Part shown: positions 8,070 to 18,030 of the stretch, piece by piece
Numbering within the stretch: the first letter of the stretch is position 1
Layout: every line of letters begins with the position of its first letter
NCBI GenBank assembly: GCA_017962495.1
Contig: JAGCVH010000003.1
Location: forward strand, 1 to 64,000
DNA from: Bacteroidaceae bacterium
GTDB lineage: Bacteria; Bacteroidota; Bacteroidia; Bacteroidales; Bacteroidaceae
DNA: 64,000 nucleotides
Direction: 5' to 3'
Notes under the pieces: model-generated
Told to the model about the DNA's origin: nothing
Databases searched by the model: none
The model's input: only the letters and a program-made list of their open reading frames with translations
Translations under genes and position numbers: made by a program

Positions 8070-8300
8070 ATACAACCTGCAGCTTAGGCTCGTGGGTCCT
8101 TTCTTTGAGGCTTGCAGGTGCTTTCTTGATGTATTCTAGGAGAAATCGGGCTTGCTCGTAGGCGTTATAGGGTAACGCCTATGTGTGTTTAGTGGAAGAC
8201 TTAAGTCTTTAGCTTGTAAGACTTAAGTCTTTCGCGTGTAAGACCTAAGTCTTTCATCACAGACTTGCAGGAGACGTCCTATCGACGCCTAGGCGTTGGC
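8070..8300. repeat. Array of short palindromes spaced about 22 bp (convergent junction)
   Basis: Fills most of the gap between rfbC and the DEAD-box gene. Clear units are AAGACTTAAGTCTT at 8196-8209 and 8218-8231 and AAGACCTAAGTCTT at 8240-8253, exactly 22 bp apart. ACGCCTAGGCGT at 8285-8296 is two periods further on. Weaker units with the same spacing are ACGCCTATGTGT at 8175-8186, CTTGCAGG at 8111-8118 and again at 8265-8272, and TTCTAGGAGAA around 8137. GGCGTTATAGGGTAACGCC at 8161-8179 forms a separate hairpin. The rest of this 348-bp gap (8033-8380) shows no gene. Confidence 0.8.
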
Positions 8301-8380
8301 AGCCTGGCGTGGAGGAGTAGTTGAAGTGGGGAATAGGAGTGAGGCAACCCGGTTGGGTTCGTCAAGGGTTGCCGTATCTC

Positions 8381-9637
<1,257 letters not shown>

Positions 9638-9643
9638 CAATTT

Positions 9644-9758
9644 AATTCATAATGCATAATTCATAATGCACAATTCACAATTTTTGCTCTTCTTCGCTAC
9701 GCAAGCGAACAAGTTCAAGCGCTCTCATTCTCTCATTCTCTCATTTTCTCATTCTCTT
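9644..9758. repeat. Two tandem-repeat tracts (14-bp and 8-bp)
   Basis: AATTCATAATGCAT-type 14-bp units begin at 9644, 9658 and 9672. A second tract of CTCTCATT-type 8-bp units runs from about 9722 to 9758, ending just short of the permease stop codon (9775). A tract of nearly the same 8-bp unit is found inside the GH35 signal peptide at 21444. Confidence 0.8.
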
Positions 9759-9774
9759 ACAACGGGGGGCCTTC

Positions 9775-10956
9775 TCATCTTGGTGCTTGCTTATACAGAT
9801 AGATTGCAATGATGGTGAATAGGATGTTGGGCAACCATACGGCTAAGAGAGGAGGCACGTTTGCGTTGGTGGCAAAGCCTGCGGTGACGGCTTGAAGGAA
9901 GGCATAAGTTACACTGAGCACAAGTCCTACGCCAAGCGAGAATCCCATGCCTCCCTTGCGTTTGCGCGAAGAGAGCGAGACGCCAATGACAGTCATGATG
10001 AACGCAGCAAAGGCAGAGGCGAAGCGTTTGTAATATTCAACCTGGAATGGTTTTAGGTTGCCTGTTCCGCGAATGCGTGCCCGTTCGATGTGTTCCTTAA
10101 GTTCACGATTGGTCATGGTCTCTTGGAAGTCGTGGGTGAATAAGAAGTCGCTGGGTTCCATCACGATAACGCTGTCGAGCTGCGGGTAGTGCGTGATGCG
10201 CTCTCGCATGCCTCTCATGTCACGAATGGTGGCATCTTTGATGTGCCAATGGAATCGCTCGTTGGAGAGGGTGTCGTAGGTGACGCTTTGAGCCGTCATG
10301 TGAGAGACAAGACGCTTGTGCTCGAACTTGTCCAGTTGGAAGTGGTAGCCCGTTTTAGAGGGACCATCGAAGTGCTCGATAAAGGCTATTACACCGGTGT
10401 CAACCTGCAGTTGGACATTGTCGGCATAGGTGGGATTCTTTTTGTTTCCGCGTCGCTTGTACTGGTTCTCAAAGGCGAGTCGCTCGACGCTTCCGCGAGG
10501 TATCACCTCCGAACCTAACCATAAGGTCAGTAGGGCAATGAGAGCCGCACTAATCAAATAAGGTCGCATGAGACGCCGAAGGCTTACTCCAGCACTTAGG
10601 ATGGCAATAATCTCGCTGTTTCCAGCCAGTTTGCTCGTGAAAAAGATAACTGCTATAAAGACAAACAACGACGAGAACAGGTTGGCATAATAGGGCATGA
10701 AGTTGAGGTAGTAAATCATCAACTCGCGCCAAGGTGCACCGTTCTGTGTGAACTTATCGATATTGTCGTTGTAGTCGAAAACAACCGTAACGCCAATGAT
10801 GAGCAGGATGGAGAAGAAGTATGTCCCCAAGAACTTACTGATGATGTAAGTATCGATGCGCTTGAGGAAAAGAAACTCCCTCCAGCTCCTCCTTGAGGGG
10901 GAGGGGACGTGTACGCCCTTGTCGTGCTCCGGGGTTATGTTGTCTTTTTCCTTCAT
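9775..10956 (-). CDS. LptF/LptG-family lipopolysaccharide export permease
   Basis: Inner-membrane subunit of the Lpt ABC exporter that extracts LPS. After a charged N-terminal extension of about 30 residues comes the typical start (LKRIDTYIISKFLGTYFFSILLIIGVTVVFDY). Two more membrane helices follow, then a periplasmic beta-jellyroll (residues about 130-290) and three C-terminal helices (FAAFIMTVIGVSLSSRKRKGG, SLGVGLVLSVTYAFLQAV, VWLPNILFTIIAIYLY). Whether it is LptF or LptG cannot be told. Odd: part of the N-terminal extension (VPSPSRRSWREF) is encoded by a GC-rich hairpin repeat that is intergenic elsewhere. It lies 54 bp downstream of tgt and probably in one operon. Confidence 0.88.
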   Translation of the reverse strand: MKEKDNITPEHDKGVHVPSPSRRSWREFLFLKRIDTYIISKFLGTYFFSILLIIGVTVVFDYNDNIDKFTQNGAPWRELMIYYLNFMPYYANLFSSLFVFIAVIFFTSKLAGNSEIIAILSAGVSLRRLMRPYLISAALIALLTLWLGSEVIPRGSVERLAFENQYKRRGNKKNPTYADNVQLQVDTGVIAFIEHFDGPSKTGYHFQLDKFEHKRLVSHMTAQSVTYDTLSNERFHWHIKDATIRDMRGMRERITHYPQLDSVIVMEPSDFLFTHDFQETMTNRELKEHIERARIRGTGNLKPFQVEYYKRFASAFAAFIMTVIGVSLSSRKRKGGMGFSLGVGLVLSVTYAFLQAVTAGFATNANVPPLLAVWLPNILFTIIAIYLYKQAPR

Positions 10957-11008
10957 ACGTTTCTTCTTTGTAGTTCATGCCCATCCCTGGGAGAGGGACA
11001 GGGGGATG
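10875..11008. repeat. GC-rich hairpin repeats at the lptF/G start
   Basis: One copy (about 10875-10910) lies inside the permease reading frame, with CTCCTCCTTGAGGGGGAGGG as its core. A second (10981-11008, CCATCCCTGGGAGAGGGACA and on) lies between this gene and tgt. Both resemble the repeats at 4911, 12170, 18078 and 45574. Confidence 0.75.
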
Positions 11009-11010
11009 TT

Positions 11011-12141
11011 TTACAGTCGATTGGTTACTTTCCTCATCATCTGCGCTTTCCACGTCGTGAAAGTGTTGTCGAGTATGTGCTTTCTGGCTTCGCCTACGAG
11101 CCATAGGTAGAAGGCAAGATTGTGGATGCTTGCAATCTCCATGGCCAACAGTTCTTGTGCCTTGAAGAGGTGATGGAGATAGGCACGAGTGTAGAATGTG
11201 TCCACACTTGCCGTTCCATTTGGGTCGATGGGTGAGAAGTCGTTTTCCCACTTCTTGTTGCGAAGGTTCATAATGCCTTCAGAGGTGAATAGCATAGCGT
11301 TGCGTCCGTTGCGAGTAGGCATAACGCAATCAAACATGTCCACCCCTCGCTCTATGCTTTCGAGTATGTTTGCGGGAGTTCCCACGCCCATGAGATAGCG
11401 CGGACGGTCCTTCGGCAGGATGTCGTTGACCACCTCTATCATTTCGTACATCACCTCAGCCGGTTCTCCTACTGCCAATCCACCTATGGCATTGCCGTCG
11501 GCACCCTTTGATGCAACGAACTCGGCCGATTGCTGGCGCAGGTCCTTGTAAGTGCATCCCTGTACGATGGGAAAGAGGCTCTGATGATGGCCATACAGGG
11601 GTTCCGTCTCCTGAAAGCGTGCCCAACAGCGGTCGAGCCAGCGATGGGTGAGTCCCAGACTCTTTTTTGCATAAGCATAGTCGCTTGTTCCGGGGGGGCA
11701 TTCATCGAGAGCCATGATGATATCGGCTCCGATAGAGCGTTCGATGTCAATTACTCGTTCGGGTGAGAAGAAGTGTCGCGAGCCGTCGATGTGGCTTTGG
11801 AAATAGCATCCTTCCTCCTTCAGTTTGCGTATGCCTGTGAGAGAGAACACCTGAAAGCCTCCGCTATCGGTGAGGATGGGGCGGTCCCAATTGATGAAGC
11901 GATGCAGTCCTCCGGCTTGTTCCAGTATTTCCGTGCCTGGTCGCAAATAGAGGTGATACGTGTTGCCCAAGATTATCTGGGCATGAACCTCATCCTTCAG
12001 GTCGCGTTGCATAACGCCTTTCACGCTCCCCACCGTGCCTACGGGCATGAAGATAGGGGTTTCTATCTGTCCGTGGTCGGTGGTGATGATTCCTGCACGA
12101 GCAGAAGACTTGTCGTCGGTATGGATTAAGTTGTAATTCAC
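11011..12141 (-). CDS. tgt: Queuine tRNA-ribosyltransferase
   Basis: Exchanges guanine-34 for a queuosine precursor in tRNAs with GUN anticodons. Seen: TDSGGFQ at residues 91-96 with D92 as general base, MALDECPP, GGLAVGEP at 220-227 and DCVMPTRNGR with nucleophile D271. Length 376 is normal. It starts at GTG 12141; no ATG is close and the N-terminus (NYNLIHTDDKSSARAG) fits the family. Odd: where most bacterial enzymes have the zinc-binding CxCxxC before the HHL motif, this one reads PNGTASVDTF at 308-317, without cysteine; the His (LHHLF) is kept. It sits between lon and the Lpt permease gene. Confidence 0.95.
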   Translation of the reverse strand: MNYNLIHTDDKSSARAGIITTDHGQIETPIFMPVGTVGSVKGVMQRDLKDEVHAQIILGNTYHLYLRPGTEILEQAGGLHRFINWDRPILTDSGGFQVFSLTGIRKLKEEGCYFQSHIDGSRHFFSPERVIDIERSIGADIIMALDECPPGTSDYAYAKKSLGLTHRWLDRCWARFQETEPLYGHHQSLFPIVQGCTYKDLRQQSAEFVASKGADGNAIGGLAVGEPAEVMYEMIEVVNDILPKDRPRYLMGVGTPANILESIERGVDMFDCVMPTRNGRNAMLFTSEGIMNLRNKKWENDFSPIDPNGTASVDTFYTRAYLHHLFKAQELLAMEIASIHNLAFYLWLVGEARKHILDNTFTTWKAQMMRKVTNRL

Positions 12142-12205
12142 AATTTACAATTCATAATTCATAATATTCTCCTCCCCACGGGGGGAGTTAGAGAGGGGCC
12201 TTTCC
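12134..12205. repeat. AATTCATAATT-type repeat plus GC-rich hairpin repeat
   Basis: 12134-12167 is a run of AATTCACAATTTAC-like units that reaches the tgt start. 12170-12205 is a GC-rich hairpin repeat whose core CTCCCCACGGGGGGAGTTAG matches the one at 4911. Together they fill the gap between tgt and lon. Confidence 0.75.
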
Positions 12206-12220
12206 TTTCTGTGTGGATGC

Positions 12221-14677
12221 TTATTGGGGAGCTTTCTCGGGCACCGAGAAGTCTATGGCGTCCTTCACCTTCTCGGGAAGCAAAGCAAAGCGGAGTACGT
12301 CCCTTACACTCTCCACATAGTGGAACGAGACGCCTCGTAAGTACATCTCAGGTATTTCCTCTATATCCTTGCGATTGTCCTTACAGATGACTATCTCCCT
12401 GATGCCTGCACGCTTGGCGGCAAGAATCTTCTCTTTTATGCCTCCGACAGGTAGCACCTTACCGCGCAAGGTTATTTCTCCCGTCATTGCCAGATAGGGG
12501 CGTACCTTGCGTTGCGTGAGTGCCGAAGCCAGAGAGGTCGCCATCGTGATACCTGCCGAAGGCCCGTCCTTTGGCGTTGCCCCCTCGGGCACATGCAAGT
12601 GAATGTTCCAATGCTCGAAGATACGTGGGTCGATGCCGAGCTGGTCGACATGTGCCTTGATGTACTCCAACGCAAGCATGGCGCTTTCCTTCATCACGTC
12701 GCCAAGGTTTCCCGTGAGGGTCATCTTGCCTCCTTGCCCGCGGCTGAGGCTTGTCTCGATGAAGAGTATCTCACCTCCAACGCTTGTCCAAGCCAAACCG
12801 GTAACGACTCCTGCCGTCCCGTTTCCTTGGTATGAGTCGCGGTTATAGGGTTCCTTGCCCAGCAGTTGCTTAACGGTGTCGATTCCGATGTTCGTGTCTA
12901 TGCTTTCGGAGTCGCGTGCTATGGCGAGCGCAACCTTACGGAACAACTTGTTCAGTTGCTTTTCCAATCCGCGAACACCACTTTCTCGCGTGTAGTGTTC
13001 AATGACGTACTCGATGGCGGCCTTCGTCATCTTCACGTCCTTTCTTCCTTGCAAGCCGTGTGCCTCCTTTGTCTTCTTGATGAGGTGCCTGCGTGCAATC
13101 TCAATCTTCTCTTCCGTGCAGTAGCCCGTGACCTCAATCAGTTCCATTCGATCGAGGAGAGGACGCGGTATCTGACTAACGTCGTTGGCTGTGGCTATGA
13201 ACATAACCTTCGACAGGTCATAGTCCATATCGAGGAAGTTGTCGTGGAAAGCGGAGTTCTGCTCTGGGTCGAGAACCTCCAAAAGGGCGGACGAGGGGTC
13301 GCCATTCATGGTTCGCCCGCTTATCTTATCTATCTCATCGAGGATGAACACAGGGTTGTTGGAGCCGGCCTTAATGATGCTCTTCAGGATGCGTCCAGGC
13401 ATGGCACCGATGTACGTGCGTCTGTGTCCACGAATCTCTGCTTCATCGTGCAGTCCGCCTAAGGAAGCACGCACGTATTTGCGTTTCAGCGCTTCGGCAA
13501 TACTGCGTCCGAGTGAGGTCTTACCTACGCCCGGAGGACCATAAAGGCAGAGGATGGGCGACTTCATATCGCCTCTGAGTTTCAGCACGGCCAGATGCTC
13601 GAGTATGCGTTCCTTCACTTCCTCCAGTCCGTAATGGTCGTGATTGAGCACGCGCTCTGCGTTCGAGATGTTCAGGTTGTCCTCTGTGTACTCTTCCCAC
13701 GGGAGTTGAAGGATGGTTTGCAAATGGTTCAACTCGACATTATAATCGGGGCTTTGCGGATTGACGCGCTCCAACTTCCTCAAACCCTCAAGGAAGGCAT
13801 CGATTGCATACTGGGGCATCTTCTTTGCAGCAAGTCTTGCACGCAACTGCTCCACATCTTTGGTGGGTGTCGCACCTCCGAGTTCGTCCTGTATGTTCTT
13901 AATCTCTTGTTGCAGGAACCACTCGCGCTGTTGGCGATTGACCTCCACTTGCGTCTGCTGAAGAATGCGATTCCTCATATCCACAAGCGTTTGCACCTTG
14001 TTGATGCTCTGTATCAGTTTTGCCGTACGCTCTTTCACGATGGCAATGTTCATCAGGTCTTGCTTCTCTTCCTCGGGTATGGGAAGGCTGGTGCAAAGGA
14101 AGTTTACCATGAAGATTTCATTGCCGATGTTCATGATGGCAAACTTTGCTTCGTTAGGCAAATCCTCGCTCGTCTCGATGAGATGAATGGCGCGTTTGCG
14201 ACTGGTATCAGCAAGCATGTCGAACTCGACGTCGTGCTCTTCGGGGTAGAATTCCATTAACTGATCCACTTTCGCTCTCAGGTAAGGACGCGTCTGCACG
14301 CATTCGCGAAGCAAAGCACGGCATGAGGCTTGCAGGATAACCGTCACTCCACCGTCGGGCAATTCCAGAAACTTCACCACACGAGCAACCACTCCCGTCT
14401 GATAAAGGTCGGCAAGGGTGGGGTGCTCTGCTGCGGTGTTGCGTTGACAAAAGGCTCCGATGGGATCGCCTGATTCATAGGCACGGCGAACCAGTTGCAG
14501 AGAGCTCTTGCGCGTAACCCTGACAGGCGACATGACGCAGGGAAAGAGCGTCAGGTTGCGCAAGGGCAGAATGGGCAATACAGGAGGGATGGGCTGCTCG
14601 GTCAATTGTCTGATGTCTCCCTCGAAATCTGCAATAAATGAGAATGGATTTTGTATTTGATCTTCGTTCATGTTCAT
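12221..14677 (-). CDS. lon: ATP-dependent Lon protease
   Basis: Cytoplasmic AAA+ serine protease for misfolded and regulatory proteins. Domains in order: LON substrate-binding domain (about 30-230), helical and coiled-coil region, AAA+ module with Walker A (GPPGVGKTS) and Walker B ([10 protein letters not shown]), and a protease domain with the Ser-Lys dyad S707 (PKDGPSAG) and K750 ([14 protein letters not shown]). 818 residues, normal. It starts MNMNED at 14677; a second ATG 6 bp in is possible. It is transcribed away from trmN6, with its own -7 box (TATCTTTG) at 14709-14716. Confidence 0.97.
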   Translation of the reverse strand: MNMNEDQIQNPFSFIADFEGDIRQLTEQPIPPVLPILPLRNLTLFPCVMSPVRVTRKSSLQLVRRAYESGDPIGAFCQRNTAAEHPTLADLYQTGVVARVVKFLELPDGGVTVILQASCRALLRECVQTRPYLRAKVDQLMEFYPEEHDVEFDMLADTSRKRAIHLIETSEDLPNEAKFAIMNIGNEIFMVNFLCTSLPIPEEEKQDLMNIAIVKERTAKLIQSINKVQTLVDMRNRILQQTQVEVNRQQREWFLQQEIKNIQDELGGATPTKDVEQLRARLAAKKMPQYAIDAFLEGLRKLERVNPQSPDYNVELNHLQTILQLPWEEYTEDNLNISNAERVLNHDHYGLEEVKERILEHLAVLKLRGDMKSPILCLYGPPGVGKTSLGRSIAEALKRKYVRASLGGLHDEAEIRGHRRTYIGAMPGRILKSIIKAGSNNPVFILDEIDKISGRTMNGDPSSALLEVLDPEQNSAFHDNFLDMDYDLSKVMFIATANDVSQIPRPLLDRMELIEVTGYCTEEKIEIARRHLIKKTKEAHGLQGRKDVKMTKAAIEYVIEHYTRESGVRGLEKQLNKLFRKVALAIARDSESIDTNIGIDTVKQLLGKEPYNRDSYQGNGTAGVVTGLAWTSVGGEILFIETSLSRGQGGKMTLTGNLGDVMKESAMLALEYIKAHVDQLGIDPRIFEHWNIHLHVPEGATPKDGPSAGITMATSLASALTQRKVRPYLAMTGEITLRGKVLPVGGIKEKILAAKRAGIREIVICKDNRKDIEEIPEMYLRGVSFHYVESVRDVLRFALLPEKVKDAIDFSVPEKAPQ

Positions 14678-14708
14678 AAGAAAATGTACCTCTATCTATA
14701 AGCGAGCG

Positions 14709-14716
14709 CAAAGATA
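14709..14716 (-). promoter_or_regulatory. -7 box for lon
   Basis: Reads TATCTTTG on the minus strand, 31 bp upstream of the lon ATG. The -33 box is not clear. Confidence 0.5.
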
Positions 14717-14759
14717 CAAAAAAACTTTCATCCTTAATCCCTATTCCTTAATCTTTTTG

Positions 14760-14767
14760 TATCTTTG
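14760..14767 (+). promoter_or_regulatory. -7 box for trmN6, leaving almost no leader
   Basis: TATCTTTG ends only 3 bp before the trmN6 ATG at 14771. In Bacteroidota promoters this element is centred near -7, so transcription would begin at or next to the start codon. Confidence 0.5.
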
Positions 14768-14770
14768 TGC

Positions 14771-15463
14771 ATGTTTCGTTTCAAACAATTCACCATACAA
14801 GACGACCGTTGCGCCCAAAAAGTGGGCACCGACGGCGTGTTGTTAGGTTCGTGGGCGAGGGTAGAGGAGGCTCGTCGCATCCTGGACATAGGCACAGGTT
14901 CAGGCCTCATAGCCTTGATGGTTGCTCAACGCAATCCTCAGGCTCGGGTAACGGGTGTTGAGATTGCTTCGGATGCAGCGCTTCAGGCGAAGGAGAATGT
15001 CGAGCAGAGTCCTTTCTCATCGCGTGTTGACATTCAAGAGGCCGATGTCAGGGATTACAGCCCCCTCGTCCAGTTCGATTGTATATTATGCAATCCCCCC
15101 TTCTTCACCGAAGACACACTCTCACCCGATGGTGCCCGCGCTCTTGCTCGCCATGCTGCGATGCTCGATTTCGACGATTTATTGGAGGCAGTCCTTCGTC
15201 TTCTTGCCGATGATGGCACGTTTCATGTAATACTTCCAATGAATGCATGTAACTCATTCACGGACAAGGCATTTATCAAAGGACTATTTGTTATCCGAAA
15301 GTGTCAGGTTCGCACCGTTTTGCGTAAGTCTCCCAAGCGTGTCATGCTCTCGTTTTCGCGTTCGGGTTCGCCTTCCTTCTCGACTGAGGAAATAGTCTTG
15401 CAAGATGCCGAAGGCAATCGCTCTGAGGCCTATGCCGAACTGACAAAGGATTACTACCTTTGA
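14771..15463 (+). CDS. trmN6: tRNA1(Val) (adenine(37)-N6)-methyltransferase
   Basis: SAM-dependent N6-adenine methyltransferase of the TrmN6/YfiC type. Seen: FRFKQFTIQDDRCAQKVGTD at the start, exactly as in the family, SAM motif LDIGTGSGLIAL, the catalytic N6-methylase motif CNPPFF, and the C-terminal strand region. 230 residues. The family N-terminus fixes the start at ATG 14771; the in-frame TTG 6 bp before lies within the promoter box. Divergent from lon; convergent with the AraC gene. Confidence 0.9.
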   Translation: MFRFKQFTIQDDRCAQKVGTDGVLLGSWARVEEARRILDIGTGSGLIALMVAQRNPQARVTGVEIASDAALQAKENVEQSPFSSRVDIQEADVRDYSPLVQFDCILCNPPFFTEDTLSPDGARALARHAAMLDFDDLLEAVLRLLADDGTFHVILPMNACNSFTDKAFIKGLFVIRKCQVRTVLRKSPKRVMLSFSRSGSPSFSTEEIVLQDAEGNRSEAYAELTKDYYL

Positions 15464-15474
15464 GTTTTTTTCGT

Positions 15475-15662
15475 AAGCCCTATGTCTTCCGAAATAACCC
15501 CTAGGGCTTCCTGAATAATCCCTAGGCCTTCCGAAATAATCCCTAGGGCTTCTGGAATAAGGCCTCAGGTTCGATTGAAAAAGGCCTTAAGTTCAACGAT
15601 CATCGAACCTATGTTCAATTGCACTCGAACCTAGGCTCAATTGCACTCGAACCTAGGCTCGA
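15475..15662. repeat. Nine-unit array of short palindromes spaced 21-23 bp (convergent junction)
   Basis: Palindrome centres lie at about 15481, 15502, 15523, 15544, 15566, 15588, 15610, 15632 and 15654. Early units are CCCTAGGG-like, each followed by CTTCC and AATAA. Later ones change to GGCCTTAAG and then to CGAACCTAGG repeated at 15627-15635 and 15649-15657. The array fills the gap between trmN6 and the AraC gene and may also serve as transcription end for both; no classical terminator is present. Confidence 0.85.
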
Positions 15663-15686
15663 TTTTTTCTGTTCCTAATTCCTACG

Positions 15687-16568
15687 TTATGACCTCGCAC
15701 GACTCCTGTACTCCGTTGGCGAGAGTCCCATGATTCGCGTAAAGAGGCGTGAGAAGTAATAACTGTCCTCGATGCCCACCTTATGGCAGATTTGGTTGAC
15801 ACGCATATCCGTTTCATCGAGATAGCGACAAGCCGCTTGCACCTTCAGTTGGTTGAAGTAGTTGATGGGGCTGTAACCTGTACTCTGCTTGAACAAGCTT
15901 GTGAAGTGGCTCTGGGAATATCCCACATAGCGAAGCACATCGTCGACAGTCACGTGGTGCTCAATGTTTTCCCGCATGTAATGAATGGCCGCACTCACGG
16001 GATCGACATAGTTACCCTTCTCGTCGGCTTGGCTTCGATAGAGTTCGAGGTATCGCATCGAGGCGAGATAGTGATGTAGCAGGGCAGAAGCATAGCGCAA
16101 GTGTTCGAGGCTGTAACCGCCTTGCAGGGTCTGCATGATTTCCTCAAAGATGTTGTTCCTGTCGCTTATGCGTGAGTTAGTCGCCGTTCGGATGCTCTGA
16201 GGCTCTAATGCCCCTTCCGCATAGATGGGGGCTTGCGTGCCACTGAAATGAAGCCAGTAGATGGTCCAAGCCTTGTCTCCCTTTGCTGCTCCATAGGCAT
16301 GAGGCCGATGGGCAGGCAGAACGAAGAATTGTCCTTCTTCGACCTGATACTCCCGTCCTCCCACTCGATACCAACCAGCCCCGTCGACGCAGTAGATGAG
16401 CACGTGTTCCTCGATTCCCTGTTCGCGTGTGCGATAGTGATGGGACGCGTGTGGATAGTAGCCAATGTCCGTAACATAAAGGCTCGAAGTGAGTATGTCA
16501 TTGTGCTCCATATCTACTACCATTGGGGGGAGCACCACCTCTCGCTGACCGTTAAACCCGTTTGTCAT
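15687..16568 (-). CDS. AraC-family transcriptional regulator with cupin sensor
   Basis: The N-terminal half is an AraC-type sugar-binding cupin (EEHVLIYCVDGAGWYRVGG, EGQFFVLPAHRPHAYGA). The last 100 residues hold two HTH motifs (VTVDDVLRYVGYSQSHFTSLFKQ and the conserved ACRYLDETDMRVNQICHKVG, ending FSRLFTRIMGLSPTEYR). About 293 residues. It is divergent from the sugar transporter at 16677 and most likely controls that transporter and the DUF5107 and GH35 genes behind it. A possible operator, TAGAA-N7-TTCTA, lies at 16596-16612, upstream of the transporter -7 box; this is inference. Confidence 0.88.
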   Translation of the reverse strand: MTNGFNGQREVVLPPMVVDMEHNDILTSSLYVTDIGYYPHASHHYRTREQGIEEHVLIYCVDGAGWYRVGGREYQVEEGQFFVLPAHRPHAYGAAKGDKAWTIYWLHFSGTQAPIYAEGALEPQSIRTATNSRISDRNNIFEEIMQTLQGGYSLEHLRYASALLHHYLASMRYLELYRSQADEKGNYVDPVSAAIHYMRENIEHHVTVDDVLRYVGYSQSHFTSLFKQSTGYSPINYFNQLKVQAACRYLDETDMRVNQICHKVGIEDSYYFSRLFTRIMGLSPTEYRSRARS

Positions 16569-16635
16569 TGTAAAATCGTAGTTTTGTCCATCTAATAGAA
16601 CGTATTATTCTACATCTTTATTGTATGGAAATCAT

Positions 16636-16643
16636 TATCTTTG
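16636..16643 (+). promoter_or_regulatory. -7 box for the sugar transporter gene
   Basis: TATCTTTG, 33 bp before the ATG at 16677. There is no good -33 box, which would fit an activator-dependent promoter under the divergent AraC protein. Confidence 0.5.
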
Positions 16644-16676
16644 CACCAGATTTTGAACTTAATTACACAATTACTC

Positions 16677-17999
16677 ATGAAAAATAGCAAAGGATTCATC
16701 TATTTCATCTGCATGGTTTCGGCCATGGGTGGCCTGTTGTTTGGTTACGACTGGGTGGTCATTGGAGGCGCAAAGCCCTTCTATGAACTTTATTTTGGCA
16801 TTGGGGATAGTCCGCTTATGCAAGGTGTCGCCATGACGACAGCATTGGTGGGATGTCTCGTGGGCGCAATGGTGGCAGGTGCCGCCGCTGACCGTTGGGG
16901 ACGTAAGCCCCTATTGACCTGCGCTGCAGTCCTGTTCACGGTCTCTGCCATAGGCACGGGCGTCTTCAATGACTTTACCTTATTTAATATAGCACGCTTC
17001 ATCGGAGGCATCGGCATAGGTGTGGCTTCAGCACTCTCGCCCATGTATATAGCAGAGGTCAGTCCTGCGGAGATACGCGGTCGAATGGTTTCTTTGAACC
17101 AGATGACTATTGTCTTAGGCATCTTGGCCGCACAGATTGTGAACATGCTATTAGCGCGCGACACCACGATAGCCGAATCTCAGGAGTGGAACGTCGCTTG
17201 GGGTTGGCGTTGGATGTTCTGGGCCGAGACGCTCCCCGCCGCCTTGTTCCTGGTGATGAGCATATTCATTCCTGAAAGTCCCGTATTCCTGAAGTTGAGA
17301 AGAGAAGGAGGCGAGACGCAGAGAAAGAAGGAGGCAGGCCTGAAGGAAATGCTTGCCCCACGTTACAGAAGTGTGCTCTTGCTGGGTTTGATTATAGCCG
17401 TGTTCCAGCAGTGGTGCGGAACCAACGTCATCTTTAATTATGCTCAGGAGATATTTGTCGGGGCAGGCTTCAACGTCGATGGTATGTTCATCAACATCGT
17501 CATTACTGGCATTGCCAACGTGCTATTCACTTTCGTTGCACTTTACACCATTGAACGCTGGGGTCGCCGCACGCTCATGCTCTTGGGCGCAGGCGGACTC
17601 GGCATCATCTACTTCGTACTTGGCTGTTGCTACTGGCAAGGTGTGACAGGTGTCATGATGGTGCTTCTAGTTGTTACGGCAATATCTGTCTATGCAATGA
17701 CCCTTGGTCCTGTCACATGGACACTCCTTGCCGAGATATTCCCTCATCGCATTCGTGGTATCGCGATGGCAACTTGTACATTTGCCCTCTGGGTGGGTTG
17801 TTGCACGCTCACCTTCTCCTTCCCCTCCATGAATGCGGCTCTGGGTTCAAACGGAACCTTCTGGTGCTATTCGTCCATCTGCCTTCTGGCATTCCTGTTC
17901 CTATGGCGCAGATGCCCTGAAACTAAAGGCAAGAGTCTGGAGGAACTGGAACAAGAACTCACCCTTGATATCTCTCCAAAGGACGAGGGGAATCAATAA
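16677..17999 (+). CDS. MFS sugar porter (XylE/AraE-like)
   Basis: Inner-membrane sugar:proton symporter of the sugar porter family. Seen: GGLLFGYDWVVIGG near the start, DRWGRKP between helices 2 and 3, the RFIGGIGIGVASALSPMYIAEVSPAEIRGRM region, PESPVFL before the central loop, QQWCGTNVIFNYA in helix 7, ERWGRR, and the PETKGKSLEELE tail signature. 440 residues with 12 predicted helices. The ATG at 16677 is used because the upstream frame overlaps the -7 box. First gene of a run with DUF5107 and GH35. Exact sugar unknown. Confidence 0.9.
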   Translation: MKNSKGFIYFICMVSAMGGLLFGYDWVVIGGAKPFYELYFGIGDSPLMQGVAMTTALVGCLVGAMVAGAAADRWGRKPLLTCAAVLFTVSAIGTGVFNDFTLFNIARFIGGIGIGVASALSPMYIAEVSPAEIRGRMVSLNQMTIVLGILAAQIVNMLLARDTTIAESQEWNVAWGWRWMFWAETLPAALFLVMSIFIPESPVFLKLRREGGETQRKKEAGLKEMLAPRYRSVLLLGLIIAVFQQWCGTNVIFNYAQEIFVGAGFNVDGMFINIVITGIANVLFTFVALYTIERWGRRTLMLLGAGGLGIIYFVLGCCYWQGVTGVMMVLLVVTAISVYAMTLGPVTWTLLAEIFPHRIRGIAMATCTFALWVGCCTLTFSFPSMNAALGSNGTFWCYSSICLLAFLFLWRRCPETKGKSLEELEQELTLDISPKDEGNQ

Positions 18000-18030
18000 G
18001 GGTTAGGAATGCGCGTGTAGAATCCATTAC

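Noticed and set aside
15475..15662. Possible CRISPR array
   Set aside because: The repeated part is a 10-14-bp palindrome that itself varies, the step is 21-23 bp, and no cas genes are near.
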